From Streptomyces sp. CB03234 (GTDB lineage: Bacteria > Actinomycetota > Actinomycetes > Streptomycetales > Streptomycetaceae), in the NCBI RefSeq assembly GCF_001905885.1, contig NZ_LIYH01000005.1:558001-622000 (forward strand): a DNA stretch of 64,000 nucleotides, in the 5' to 3' direction. The translations under genes and the position numbers were made by a program. Shown in pieces: positions 53,531-64,000 of the stretch; position 1 is the first letter of the stretch, and the number at the start of each line of letters is the position of its first letter. Under the pieces are notes generated by a model. The model was given only the letters and a program-made list of their open reading frames with translations. It did not search any database and was not told the DNA's origin.

Positions 53531-54511
53531 TCAGTGGTCCCGCTCCAGGATGCCGGACTGCGCGATCAGGTACCCCAGTTGCGCGCGGCTGCCGCTGCCG
53601 AGGACGGACGCCAGCTTGGCGATGTGGGCGCGGCAGGTCCGTACGTTCATGCCGAGGCGGCGGGCGATCGCCTCGTCGACATGGCCCTCGACGAGGAGCT
53701 TGGCGATGGAGCGCTGGACGCCGCTGATGCCGTCGGACTTCAGGTCGTACGGGATCTCCTCGTTGATCGGCACGGCCAGCTGCCAGAACTGGTCGAAGAC
53801 CCCCGCGAGGTAGGCGACCAGGCCGGGGTGGCGCAGCTCCAGGGCCACTTGGCGGTCGCTGCGCGCCGGTACGAAGGCGACTTCGCGGTCGACGATGATC
53901 AGCCGGTCGATGATCTGCTCCAGGGTGCGCACCTGCACCTCGGGCCCCACGTGTTCCAGGTACGTCAGCGTCAACTCGGTGTGCCGGGCCGTGTGCTGGT
54001 ACAGCGTGCGCATCCGGATGCCCCGGCCGAGCAGCGGCCGTACGCGGCGCAGCGCCTCGCTCAGCCCGTGGGCGGGGCGCCCGCCGCCGGGCTGGACGGT
54101 CAGCAGCTCCTTCTCGCAGCCGGCGACGACGCGGTCCAGCGTCGCGTTGATCCGGCTCAGGCCCTCCAGCACGGTGATGGCGTGCGTGGTGGGCGCGTTC
54201 TGGGCGCTGATCGCCATGAATGGCTCGAACGCGTCGGACAGCTCGACGGTGAGACGTCTACGCTCCAGGATCTCGCGCTCGATGGGCTGGAGCAGCTGCG
54301 CCAGGGCCGAGGAGGGCGGGAGGGGACGCAGCCACTGGGCGTCGTCCGGGTCGGGGTGCAGGAGCGCCAGGTCGAGCAGGCACGGCACCTCATCCGCCTC
54401 TGACCGGGGTATTCGCCCGCTGCGCAAGGCGTTGGCATAGAGCTCCGAACCCGCCTCGCACAACTCCGCGTGGGAATGGGGGTGGCCAGGCTTGTCCGAT
54501 TTTGCGCTCAT
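53531..54511 (-). CDS. LuxR-type helix-turn-helix regulator
   Basis: ATG 54511, 326 residues. The C-terminal 60 residues are a LuxR-type HTH (VEGHVDEAIARRLGMNVRTCRAHIAKL). The N-terminal 250 residues contain a helical region and a phospholipase-D-like segment (RVRPLLGRGIRMRTLYQ; QIIDRLIIVDREVAFVPA), as in the large Streptomyces family of orphan regulators. Divergent from the DPSW peptide operon at 54644, which it probably controls. No phosphorylation domain. Confidence 0.85.
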   Translation of the reverse strand: MSAKSDKPGHPHSHAELCEAGSELYANALRSGRIPRSEADEVPCLLDLALLHPDPDDAQWLRPLPPSSALAQLLQPIEREILERRRLTVELSDAFEPFMAISAQNAPTTHAITVLEGLSRINATLDRVVAGCEKELLTVQPGGGRPAHGLSEALRRVRPLLGRGIRMRTLYQHTARHTELTLTYLEHVGPEVQVRTLEQIIDRLIIVDREVAFVPARSDRQVALELRHPGLVAYLAGVFDQFWQLAVPINEEIPYDLKSDGISGVQRSIAKLLVEGHVDEAIARRLGMNVRTCRAHIAKLASVLGSGSRAQLGYLIAQSGILERDH

Positions 54512-54643
54512 CTGTACACCCCCAGGCTCCTGCATCTCAGGAACATGATGCCTGTCGTAGGTGGTGGAAGCGTGGAGAGTGAGCAATCGTCGTAGCCGCG
54601 GGGGTTGGAAAGAGACGTTGCCTTCAAGTGAGGTTGCTCGGTG

Positions 54644-54946
54644 ATGACGAAGAGACTCATACGCGCAGTGGTTGCCAGTGCGTTCATCGCTGCCGGCGCG
54701 GTAGGGGTTCTGGGGGCGGCCGAGGGTCAGGACTCGCAGGCGGCTCCCGGCACCGGAACCACGACGCAGGACCCCAGCTGGACCGCCGCGCCCGCCAAGT
54801 CGGGCCTGATCGTGAACGACCCCTCCTGGACCGCCGAACCCGTCAGGTCGGGTACGGCCGTCGCACAGGACCCAAGTTGGACCGCCGTGCCCGCCGGGTC
54901 GGGCCTGGCGGAGAACGACCCCAGCTGGACTCGCGTCGGCGCATGA
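54644..54946 (+). CDS. Small exported protein with four DPSW repeats
   Basis: ATG 54644 (or GTG 54641) with GTGAGG upstream; 100 residues. A signal peptide (TKRLIRAVVASAFIAAGAVG) is followed by four units of about 16 residues, each starting [QN]DPSWTA and containing SG (QDPSWTAAPAKSG, NDPSWTAEPVRSG, QDPSWTAVPAGSG, NDPSWTRV). No known domain. It overlaps the next gene by ATGA and is divergent from the LuxR gene, which suggests a regulated secreted or signalling peptide (inference). Confidence 0.75.
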   Translation: MTKRLIRAVVASAFIAAGAVGVLGAAEGQDSQAAPGTGTTTQDPSWTAAPAKSGLIVNDPSWTAEPVRSGTAVAQDPSWTAVPAGSGLAENDPSWTRVGA

Positions 54947-55260
54947 ACGTTCCCGACGACTCGCGCTTCCGGCGCGAGATGGCATCCGCTTACCGGTCCG
55001 GGTGGCATTTCATCGACCTCGTCACGGCTGTGCCGCACAGTGGCGATTCGTTGATGGTCACCCTCTTCGGGGAGCCGATCGTCATCACGCGCGGAGACGA
55101 CGAGGACATCCGAGCCTACCGATGCCTTCGGCGGCCCCGCGGAGCTCCGCAGCCCGTCCGATGTGCCATCCGGTACGGCATGATTTTCGTCAACCTCGAC
55201 CAGCGTGACCACCAGCTGGTCGAGCCGGAGACCACCACCGCCACCCCCCGCAGCGCCTGA
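54943..55260 (+). CDS. Rieske-like fold protein without cluster ligands
   Basis: ATG 54943 overlaps the stop of the repeat-peptide gene; 105 residues. The sequence (SGWHFIDLVTAVPHSG, LFGEPIVITRGDD, AYRCLRRPRGAP, YGMIFVNLDQR) follows the layout of the Rieske domain of aromatic-ring oxygenases, but the Cys-x-His pairs that bind [2Fe-2S] are not there; CxHRG is CLRRPRG. It may be a degenerate or cluster-free member. Function unknown. Confidence 0.65.
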   Translation: MNVPDDSRFRREMASAYRSGWHFIDLVTAVPHSGDSLMVTLFGEPIVITRGDDEDIRAYRCLRRPRGAPQPVRCAIRYGMIFVNLDQRDHQLVEPETTTATPRSA

Positions 55261-55302
55261 GCGATTCCCCCGTCGTTGTAAATCGCCCAGGTGCTTCCCC
55301 CA

Positions 55303-55346
55303 CACAGCGGCGCCATCGTGGACCTGAACACGATGGCGCCGCTGTG
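55303..55346. terminator. Bidirectional hairpin terminator
   Basis: CACAGCGGCGCCATCGTG and its exact complement (18-bp stem, 8-base loop) lie between the Rieske-like gene (ending 55260) and the convergent flavin-type oxidase gene (ending 55370). Confidence 0.85.
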
Positions 55347-55369
55347 CTGCGCGCGTACGGGTCCGGGCG

Positions 55370-55783
55370 CTACGCCCGCCCCATCGCCCGCGTCAGGGCG
55401 ATCTCGATGACGACCCGGTCCGGGTTCGGCGTCGGCGTGCGGCCGTAGCGGGCCGCGTAACGCTCCACCGCGTCCGCGACGGCCTCCGGCTCCGTACGGA
55501 TCGTCGCGACGCCCTCCAGCGTCGCCCAGCGCCCCTTGTCGACCTGGCACACCGCCACCCGCGCGCCCTCGGGGCCCGCCGCCAGGACGTTGGCGACCTT
55601 GTGGCTGTGCTTGTTGGTGATCACCCGGGCGATGCCCTTCTCGCCGCCCTCGGGGTCGTACGTCACGCCCACCGCCACCACGTGCGGGGTGCCGTCCGGG
55701 CGGGGCGTGGTCAGGGTGCACATGTGGTACTCGCGCCAGAAGCCTAGATACGAGTCGCCGGGGTCACGGGGGTCGATGGCCAT
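55370..55783 (-). CDS. Pyridoxamine 5'-phosphate oxidase-family protein
   Basis: ATG 55783; 137 residues. Split-barrel flavin-binding fold: CTLTTPRPDGTPHVVAVGVT (beta strands), RVITNKHSHKVANV and VCQVDKGRWATLEGVATI. This is the FMN- or F420-binding family common in actinobacteria (TIGR03618-like). The substrate is unknown. It ends at the shared terminator. Confidence 0.85.
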   Translation of the reverse strand: MAIDPRDPGDSYLGFWREYHMCTLTTPRPDGTPHVVAVGVTYDPEGGEKGIARVITNKHSHKVANVLAAGPEGARVAVCQVDKGRWATLEGVATIRTEPEAVADAVERYAARYGRTPTPNPDRVVIEIALTRAMGRA

Positions 55784-55819
55784 GCCGCGAACCTACCGGC
55801 GACGGGTGTCGCGAACCAC

Positions 55820-55840
55820 CTTGAGTGGAATAGACTCAAC
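55820..55840. promoter_or_regulatory. HAIR operator upstream of clpB
   Basis: CTTGAGT-N7-ACTCAAC, one mismatch from the HAIR consensus, 62 bases before the clpB start. HspR should repress clpB here, as in S. coelicolor. Confidence 0.88.
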
Positions 55841-55902
55841 TTTGCAGACGTTGGACGAGTCATAGTAGTGGGACCCGCAGCAACGAGGAGGAGAGACCGC
55901 CC

Positions 55903-58488
<2,586 letters not shown>

Positions 58489-58645
58489 GTCAGGTGGTGC
58501 ACGCGAGGAGGCGTACGAGGGAGGTGCCCCCGCCCTCGTACGGCCGGGATCCTGTCAGCTCGCAGCGGATCGCCCGTGTCCGGGGTTGCCAGCCACGGCC
58601 CGCCATGGGAGAGGATGGCAGGAATCGTACGAAGGGAAATTCACG

Positions 58646-59173
58646 GTGAGCATCGACCCGGCCTCCATTCCGAACTTCGGTGGGCAGCCCGAGCCCCAGC
58701 AGGCCGCAGGACCGGCGGGCCCCGTCGTCCCGGACCAGGACCTCGTCAAGCAGCTCCTGGAGCAGATGGAGCTCAAGTACGTCGTCGACGACGAGGGTGA
58801 CCTCGCGGCGCCGTGGGAGGAGTTCCGCACGTACTTCATGTTCCGCGGCGAGGACGAGCAGCAGGTCTTCTCGGTGCGGACCTTCTACGACCGCCCGCAC
58901 CCGGTCGAGAACCGCGCGCAGATCCTGGAGACGATCGACGACTGGAACCGCCGCACCCTGTGGCCCAAGGTCTACACGCACCTCCACGAGGACGAGCAGG
59001 GCGGCGCGACCGTGCGGCTCATCGGCGAGGCGCAGATGCTGATCGGCACGGGCGTGAGCCTGGAGCACTTCGTGCAGTCGACGGTCAGCTGGGTACGCGC
59101 GTCGATCGAGTTCGACAAGTGGCTCGTGGAGCAGTTCGGCCTGGAGTCGTCCGAGGGCGAAGAAGAGGCCTGA
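58646..59173 (+). CDS. YbjN-domain protein
   Basis: GTG 58646 (GAAGGGA upstream); 175 residues. It has a disordered first 25 residues (Pro/Gln/Ala), then YbjN fold: MELKYVVDDEGDLAAPW, RTYFMFRGEDEQQVFSVR, and DDWNRRTLWPKVY. YbjN proteins are sensory or chaperone-like and widespread in actinobacteria; the function is not known. Standing alone, 157 bases from clpB. Confidence 0.85.
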   Translation: MSIDPASIPNFGGQPEPQQAAGPAGPVVPDQDLVKQLLEQMELKYVVDDEGDLAAPWEEFRTYFMFRGEDEQQVFSVRTFYDRPHPVENRAQILETIDDWNRRTLWPKVYTHLHEDEQGGATVRLIGEAQMLIGTGVSLEHFVQSTVSWVRASIEFDKWLVEQFGLESSEGEEEA

Positions 59174-59177
59174 GCCC

Positions 59178-60296
59178 TCACAGCGCCATCGGGGCGAGCG
59201 TCAGCAGATACGTCCCGTAGCCGAACGACAGCCCGGCCAGGGCGGCGACCACCACGGCCGCCGCCCTCGGCCGGGCTCTGCGCACCGCGCACGCGAGGGG
59301 CACCAGCAGCGGGAACGCCGGAAGCAGGAAGCGCGGCTTCGACTCGAAGAACCCCGACCCGCCCACCGCGATCACCACCAGCACCGCCGTGTACACCAGC
59401 AGCGGCAGCGGCGGCCGCTCCAGCACGAGCAGCGCGAACAGCACGACCCCGACGGCCGTGAGCGCCAGCGCCATCGTGAAGCCGAGGTCCATCGGCCTGG
59501 TCACCACCGTGCGTACGAAGCCGAAGGTGCCCACCCCGAAGTCGAACCGCGACGTCCAGCCCGCCTGCACGGCGAAGTACCCGCCCAGCGGATCGCCCTT
59601 GCGCACCCCCACCCACAGCAGGTAGCCCACCCAGCCGGCCGGCGCCACCGCCGCACCCGCCCACGCCCGCCGGTCGGCCCGGTCGCGCGCCAGGGCGCAG
59701 GCGGCCGCCACCAGCACCGCCGCCGCCACCGCGATGCCGTTCGGCCGGGCCACCCCCGCCAGCGCCGCCAGCGCGCCCGCCCACAGCCAGCGGCGGGTGA
59801 GGACCGCGTACAGCGACCAGGCCGCGAACGCCGTCAGCAGCGGTTCCGTGTACGCCATGGACAGCACGATCGAGTGCGGCAGCAGGCCCCACAGCAGCAC
59901 CAGCGTGGTCGCCACGCCCCGCCCGTACAGCCGCTCGCCGAGCAGGAAGATCCCCCACGCGGCCGTCCCCGCCGCCGCCCAGGACACCAGCAGCCCAGCC
60001 GTCCCGCCCGCCACCGGCAGCACGGTCGTCACCGCCCGGACGAGCGCCGGGTAGAGCGGGAAGAACGCCAGGTCGGACTGGACGGTGCCGTCCGGCCAGT
60101 ACAGGGTCGTGCCGTAGCCGTACGCGGCGATCCCCAGGTACCAGTCGGAGTCCCAGGACAGGGCCAGCAGGGCGCGTGGCGAGCGGCCGGTGTGCCACGC
60201 CCACAGCGCCATCACCAGCATCCCGGTGAGCCGGGCGGCGGCGAACAGGCCCAGCGCCGGTGCCGCGCGGTGCAACGCCGCCAGCGGGCGCGGCAC
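59178..60296 (-). CDS. PIG-V-like integral membrane mannosyltransferase
   Basis: GTG 60296 with a shared start context (a CTG about 24 codons upstream is a weaker option); 372 residues with about nine membrane helices. The family motif with acidic residues near the first loop is present (LSWDSDWYLGIAAYGYG), and the TM-rich segments follow (LVSWAAAGTAAWGIFLLGE, GVARPNGIAVAA). It should use a lipid-linked mannose donor at the membrane. It ends five bases after the convergent YbjN gene stop. Confidence 0.8.
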   Translation of the reverse strand: MPRPLAALHRAAPALGLFAAARLTGMLVMALWAWHTGRSPRALLALSWDSDWYLGIAAYGYGTTLYWPDGTVQSDLAFFPLYPALVRAVTTVLPVAGGTAGLLVSWAAAGTAAWGIFLLGERLYGRGVATTLVLLWGLLPHSIVLSMAYTEPLLTAFAAWSLYAVLTRRWLWAGALAALAGVARPNGIAVAAAVLVAAACALARDRADRRAWAGAAVAPAGWVGYLLWVGVRKGDPLGGYFAVQAGWTSRFDFGVGTFGFVRTVVTRPMDLGFTMALALTAVGVVLFALLVLERPPLPLLVYTAVLVVIAVGGSGFFESKPRFLLPAFPLLVPLACAVRRARPRAAAVVVAALAGLSFGYGTYLLTLAPMAL

Positions 60297-60490
60297 CGGG
60301 CGGGCACGGGAGGCTGTCGCATGGTCGAAGGTCTCGGCGGACAGGGGGCACCTCCGTGCGCGCGTGAACGGTCACCCCGACCTTGGGCGCGGCCCGCGCC
60401 CGGCGCGAGTGCTGGCAGCCCGCCCGGGTGGTCCCGGCCGCCGGACCGCCGCACGCGCGCGTGTCGCCGTGACAGGGCGCCCCGGAACCG

Positions 60491-61657
60491 CTAGAGGCCC
60501 GCCAGCCGCTTCACCGCGTCCTGGAGCACCTCCGTCCGCTTGCAGAACGCGAACCGCACGAACGGCGCCCCCTGGTCGCGGTGGTCGTAGAAGACCGCGT
60601 GGGGGATGGCGACGACACCGCAGCGCCCGGGCAGGGCGCGGCAGAACGCGATGCCGTCGTGCTCGCCCAGCGGGCGGATGTCGGTGGTGATGAAGTAGGT
60701 GCCCTGCGGCCGGAACACCTCGAATCCCGCCTGCGCCAGCCCGTCCGCGAGCAGGTCCCGCTTGGCCCGCAAGTCCTCGCGCAGCTCGCTGAAGTACGTG
60801 TCCGGCAGGCGCAGCGCCTCGGCGATCGCGTACTGGAAGGGCCCGGCGGAGACGTACGTCAGGTACTGCTTCGCCGAGCGCACCGCCGTGATCAGCTCGG
60901 GCGCGGCGGTGACCCAGCCGACCTTCCACCCCGTGAACGAGAAGGTCTTCCCCGCACTGGAGATGGTCACCGTGCGCTCCCGCATGCCGGGGAAGGCGGC
61001 GATGGGGAGGTGCTCGGCGCCGCCGAAGACGAGGTGCTCGTACACCTCGTCGGTGACGACGAGCAGATCGCGCTCGACGGCGAGCGCGGCGATGGCGGCC
61101 AGCTCCTCACGGGTGAGGACGGTGCCGGTGGGGTTGTGCGGGGTGTTGAGCAGGATGAGGCGGGTGCGGTCGGTGACGGCGGCCCGCAGCTCGTCCAGGT
61201 CGAGGACGAACCGGCCGTCGCGCGGGCGCAGGGTGACCGGGACGCGGGTGCCGCCCGCCATGGCGACGCAGGCGGCGTACGAGTCGTAGTACGGCTCCAG
61301 CGCGATGACCTCGTCGCCCGGCTCCACCAGCCCGAGCAGGGCGGCGGCGATCGCCTCGGTGGCGCCGGCCGTGACGAGGACCTCCGTGTCGGGGTCGTAC
61401 GCCAGGCCGTACCGCTCGCGCTGGTGGTCGGCGACGGCGGTACGCAGCTCGGGGATGCCGGGGCCGGGCGGGTACTGGTTGCCCCGGCCGTCCCGGATGG
61501 CCCGGACGGCCGCCTCGGCGACGGCTTCGGGGCCGTCGGTGTCGGGGAAGCCCTGGCCGAGGTTGACCGAGCCGGTGGAGGCGGCGAGGGCGGACATCTC
61601 CGCGAAGATCGTCGTTCCGAACTCGGCGAGGCGGCGGTTGAGCGGCGGTCGTTTCAT
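60491..61657 (-). CDS. PLP-dependent aminotransferase (class I)
   Basis: ATG 61657 (AGGATGG upstream; ATG 61666 is possible); 388 residues. Fold type I features: GQGFPDTDGPEAV, YPPGPGIPELRTAVADHQ, Tyr/Asp in LEPYYDSYAA, NNTPHNPTG-like LLNTPHNPTGTVLT and the PLP Lys in SAGKTFSFTGWKVGW. Similar to the kynurenine/methionine aminotransferase subfamily. Substrate unknown. Monocistronic. Confidence 0.9.
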   Translation of the reverse strand: MKRPPLNRRLAEFGTTIFAEMSALAASTGSVNLGQGFPDTDGPEAVAEAAVRAIRDGRGNQYPPGPGIPELRTAVADHQRERYGLAYDPDTEVLVTAGATEAIAAALLGLVEPGDEVIALEPYYDSYAACVAMAGGTRVPVTLRPRDGRFVLDLDELRAAVTDRTRLILLNTPHNPTGTVLTREELAAIAALAVERDLLVVTDEVYEHLVFGGAEHLPIAAFPGMRERTVTISSAGKTFSFTGWKVGWVTAAPELITAVRSAKQYLTYVSAGPFQYAIAEALRLPDTYFSELREDLRAKRDLLADGLAQAGFEVFRPQGTYFITTDIRPLGEHDGIAFCRALPGRCGVVAIPHAVFYDHRDQGAPFVRFAFCKRTEVLQDAVKRLAGL

Positions 61658-61773
61658 GGCGGCCATCCTGGGGCGAAGCTCTGGAGTTGCTCAAGTGGGC
61701 TTTGAGGCGTGATCACCGGGGGGATCTCCCTGCCACACATACGGAACATCCGGAGCGAAGGCAGGTGGGGGCC

Positions 61774-62001
61774 ATGGTGGAAGCAGGGTTCTTCGAGGCG
61801 TGGTTCATCTTCGTGGGGGTCCTCGCCGTCATAGGGATCGTACGGTCCGCGCTGGGAGGCGAGCCCCCGAAGCGGCGTGACAGCTGGTGGTCCGGGGACT
61901 CCTCGGCCTCGTCCTCCTCGTCATCGTCGTCCTCCGGCTGGTCCTCGTGCGGCGGCTCCAGCTCCTCGTGCGGAGGCGGAGGCGGATCGTCCTGCAGCTG
62001 A
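61774..62001 (+). CDS. Small membrane protein with Ser/Cys/Gly tail (75 aa)
   Basis: ATG 61774 with GCAGGTGGGG upstream. One membrane helix (AWFIFVGVLAVIGIVRSAL) is followed by SWWSGD and a tail of Ser, then CGG and CGGGGG. The second gene at 62088 has the same plan. Such tails are not a recognised domain; they may bind metal or interact with the wall. No function is proposed. Confidence 0.6.
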   Translation: MVEAGFFEAWFIFVGVLAVIGIVRSALGGEPPKRRDSWWSGDSSASSSSSSSSSGWSSCGGSSSSCGGGGGSSCS

Positions 62002-62087
62002 ACCTCTGGACTTCCTCAATTCGGATTGGGAGGGGTGGGAGCGGGGGCATCCCCCTCTCACGTACGACACGGGGGATGGTGATCCGA

Positions 62088-62312
62088 ATGGAGATGGGCC
62101 TGGTCGTCGCCGGACTGATCGTTCTGGTGGGGTTCCTCATCGCGGTCGGCGCGGCGGGCGGTGGCAAGAGCCGGCGCCGTTCGCGCTCCGGCGCCGGCGG
62201 TTCCGCCGCCGGCGGCGGTTGGTGGTCCGGGGACGGGGGCGGATCGTCCTGCGGGGGAGGGTCGTCGTCGTGTGGGGGCGGCGGCGGTGGATGTGGTGGC
62301 GGAGGCAGCTGA
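62088..62312 (+). CDS. Small membrane protein with Gly/Cys tail (74 aa)
   Basis: ATG 62088 (62076 possible). A paralogue of the preceding gene: a helix (LVVAGLIVLVGFLIAVGAAG), then basic residues, then GWWSGDGGGSSCGGG and more CGG units. The paired order, 86 bases apart, and the shared WWSGD segment suggest a recent duplication. In both, Cys residues lie in a disordered tail on one side of the membrane. Confidence 0.6.
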   Translation: MEMGLVVAGLIVLVGFLIAVGAAGGGKSRRRSRSGAGGSAAGGGWWSGDGGGSSCGGGSSSCGGGGGGCGGGGS

Positions 62313-62631
62313 CACGGGGCAGCCGGTCCGCGACCACGGGAAGGCGCTCGGCAGTGAACTACCGCCGGGCGCCTTCGTGTTGGCACTTTGTGGAACCACT
62401 CGGTCGGTTCCTGTTGAACAGTTGAACCGGCAGGCCCCCCAGGGGATGGAAACCACGTCAAGTTGGGTAAAAACGCTGTGAGTCAGTCGCAGTTCATGAT
62501 TCCCTCGCTGTCGAAAACATCCAGCCCGCGGACCTCGTGTGTGGATTTCGAGACGGAGATCCCCTCGTCCCCCTGAACGTCTTCCGGGACGCCCCCGGTC
62601 CACCCGTCAAACCCTGTTTGCGGAGCCGACC

Positions 62632-63150
62632 ATGCTCACGACGCTCAAAACTTCCTACACCGACACGCGCGCCGCCGACCTGGCCTGGGCGCTGGGTCGC
62701 GAGGCGCTGCCCGCCCTCGCCGTGCTCGACCTCGAACTGTCCGGTGCCACGCTCCAGCTCAGACTCCTCGGCGCCTCGCACCAGGTGCTGCTGGAGGAGG
62801 AGCGGGGCCGCTGTTCGGAGACCGTCGCCTGCATGCCGGGGAGCAGCACCCCGCTGCCGCTGGGTGTGGCGAAGCGGATCGGGGCGTGGGAGTACGAGTT
62901 CGCCGCGCGCGTCGAGACGCTGTCCAAGGGGTCGTTCGCGGGGCGCGCGCAGGAGCTGCTGGCGCTCGTGGCGGACCACCCGAACGGTCTCGCCGGTACG
63001 TTCCCCGGCTCGCCGCACGCCTTCACGGCCATGCTCGCGCAGCGGGACGAGGGCCAGGTGCGGTGGCGCACGTGGCACGCCTATCCGCAAGAGGGACAGC
63101 TGGTGGTCACCAGGACCAGCGTGGGCGTCCGTATGCACACACCGCTCTAG
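62632..63150 (+). CDS. DUF2617-family protein
   Basis: ATG 62632 with CGGAGCCGACC upstream; 172 residues. The family pattern is seen in SYTDTRAADLAWAL, LDLELSGATLQLRLLGASHQV and GTFPGSPHAFTAMLAQ, and WRTWHAYPQEGQLVVTRT near the end. DUF2617 is of unknown function and usual upstream of a spermidine synthase-like gene in Streptomyces, as here. Confidence 0.85.
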   Translation: MLTTLKTSYTDTRAADLAWALGREALPALAVLDLELSGATLQLRLLGASHQVLLEEERGRCSETVACMPGSSTPLPLGVAKRIGAWEYEFAARVETLSKGSFAGRAQELLALVADHPNGLAGTFPGSPHAFTAMLAQRDEGQVRWRTWHAYPQEGQLVVTRTSVGVRMHTPL

Positions 63151-63204
63151 TAACACCCGTGTGGGTGACAATTAGCCATGGGGTCGTGACGTAGCGTTAA
63201 GTGC

Positions 63205-64000
63205 GTGATCGAAGCGCCGCACGTCTCCGTCGCCGTGCCGCCCGCACCGGGCGGCGGTCCGGCATCGCCGTCCGTGCGGCAGCGGGCGGGGCGCTTCCTG
63301 GTGCTGGCCACGGTCTTCATCTGCGCGGCGTGCGGATTGGTGTACGAGCTGGAACTGGTCGCGCTCGCTTCGTATTTGATCGGGGACTCCGTCAAGCAGG
63401 CGTCGGTCGTCCTGTCGGTGATGGTCTTCGCGATGGGCGTGGGCTCGCTCCTCGCGAAACGGCTGCGCTGCCGGGCGGCCGTCGGCTTCGGGCTGCTGGA
63501 GGCCGCGCTCGCGCTGGTCGGTGGCTGCTCGGCCCTCGTCCTGTACGCCACGTTCGCGTGGATCGGCGAGTCGCGGTACGCGCTGGTGGCGTTCTCGCTG
63601 GCCATCGGCGTGCTCATCGGGGCGGAGATACCGCTGCTGATGACGCTGATCCAGCGCATCTCGCGGCGGGCCGAGCAGGACGCCGGCGGGACGGTCGCGG
63701 ACCTGTTCGCCGCCGACTACGTGGGGGCGCTCGTCGGCGGCCTGGCGTTCCCGTTCCTGCTGTTGCCGTGGCTGGGGCAGTTGACAAGCGCGCTGCTCAC
63801 CGGGGCGGTCAACGCGGTGGCGGGCGGGGCGCTGGTGCTGTGGCTGTTCGGGCGGGACCTGACCGCGCGGGGGCGGTGGCTGGTGGTGGTGGGCAATGTG
63901 GCGGTGCTCGGCGTGCTGGCGACCGCGACGGTGCTGGTGGACGACTTCGAGCGGGCGGCGCGGCGGGCGGTGTACGGGGAGCGGGTGCGGATCGCCGTCC
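63205..64000 (+). CDS. Membrane spermidine synthase-like protein, 3' end outside window
   Basis: GTG 63205; the frame is open to the window end (265 residues visible). The visible part is a membrane region with 7-8 helices (FLVLATVFICAACGLVYELELV, ALASYLIGDSV, IGVLIGAEIPLLMTLI), typical of the long actinobacterial polyamine aminopropyltransferase proteins, whose catalytic methyltransferase-like domain would follow beyond 64000. Start alternatives were not seen. Probable role in polyamine metabolism or transport. Confidence 0.8.
   Translation, partial: MIEAPHVSVAVPPAPGGGPASPSVRQRAGRFLVLATVFICAACGLVYELELVALASYLIGDSVKQASVVLSVMVFAMGVGSLLAKRLRCRAAVGFGLLEAALALVGGCSALVLYATFAWIGESRYALVAFSLAIGVLIGAEIPLLMTLIQRISRRAEQDAGGTVADLFAADYVGALVGGLAFPFLLLPWLGQLTSALLTGAVNAVAGGALVLWLFGRDLTARGRWLVVVGNVAVLGVLATATVLVDDFERAARRAVYGERVRIAV

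Overview
The window looks like Streptomyces chromosome. Base composition is about 70% GC with strong third-position GC bias, many starts are GTG, and the dnaK-grpE-dnaJ-hspR operon and clpB carry HspR inverted-repeat (HAIR) operators. There are several HATPase/XRE regulator pairs, a lasso peptide cluster and an integrative element in a tRNA-Gly gene.

Layout. (1) 1-2303: two overlapping CNNM/CorC-type membrane genes, probably core. (2) 2.4-6.7 kb: a tandem DUF6907 protein, then a GNAT-PIN fusion overlapping an ASCH-domain gene. (3) 6.7-15 kb: a compact divergent cluster. Leftward run HATPase, MurA-like enolpyruvyl transferase, metallophosphatase, two dCTP-deaminase-like proteins, a glycosyltransferase and (after a gap) a serine hydrolase; rightward run a XRE/TPR regulator and a flavoprotein. 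It resembles an uncharacterised nucleotide-derived natural product pathway. (4) 15.8-18.8 kb: a secreted tripeptidyl-peptidase-like lipoprotein, then decayed pieces of a glycosyltransferase, a phosphoribosyltransferase and a flavin reductase. (5) 19.2-21.6 kb: a HATPase, then an EACC1-caspase pair in which the caspase has a membrane segment and a ricin-like tail. (6) 22.0-26.6 kb: a complete lasso peptide cluster whose precursor is of the citrulassin type. (7) 27.3-34.1 kb: small stress-related and hypothetical genes with much decay, including a sigma factor with two frameshifts, a HATPase with an internal stop, and an IS5-family insertion. (8) 34.5-42.0 kb: an integrated mobilizable element: relaxase, MobC, a dense GGTCCC repeat field, a DnaC-like ATPase, a replication initiator, a XRE repressor, an excisionase-like protein and an integrase next to tRNA-Gly(CCC).

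(9) 42.2-64 kb reads as conserved Streptomyces core: the housekeeping dcd and a phosphoribosyltransferase, an IS30 relic that splits a terminator, a Yip1 protein, a large iron-sulfur oxidoreductase, a sugar transferase, dnaK-grpE-dnaJ-hspR, a LuxR-type regulator divergent from a small repeat-peptide/Rieske-like pair, clpB, a YbjN protein, a PIG-V-like mannosyltransferase, an aminotransferase, two Cys/Gly-tailed small membrane proteins, a DUF2617 protein and the start of a membrane spermidine-synthase-like gene. HspR, from the dnaK operon, probably controls both dnaK and clpB through the HAIR sites.

The best candidates for undescribed biology are the enolpyruvyl transferase/double-Dcd cluster, the EACC1-caspase-lectin pair, the GNAT-PIN/ASCH pair, the GGTCCC repeat field of the mobile element, and the DPSW-repeat peptide locus. 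Functions are assigned by recognising motifs and families by eye; no database search was run.
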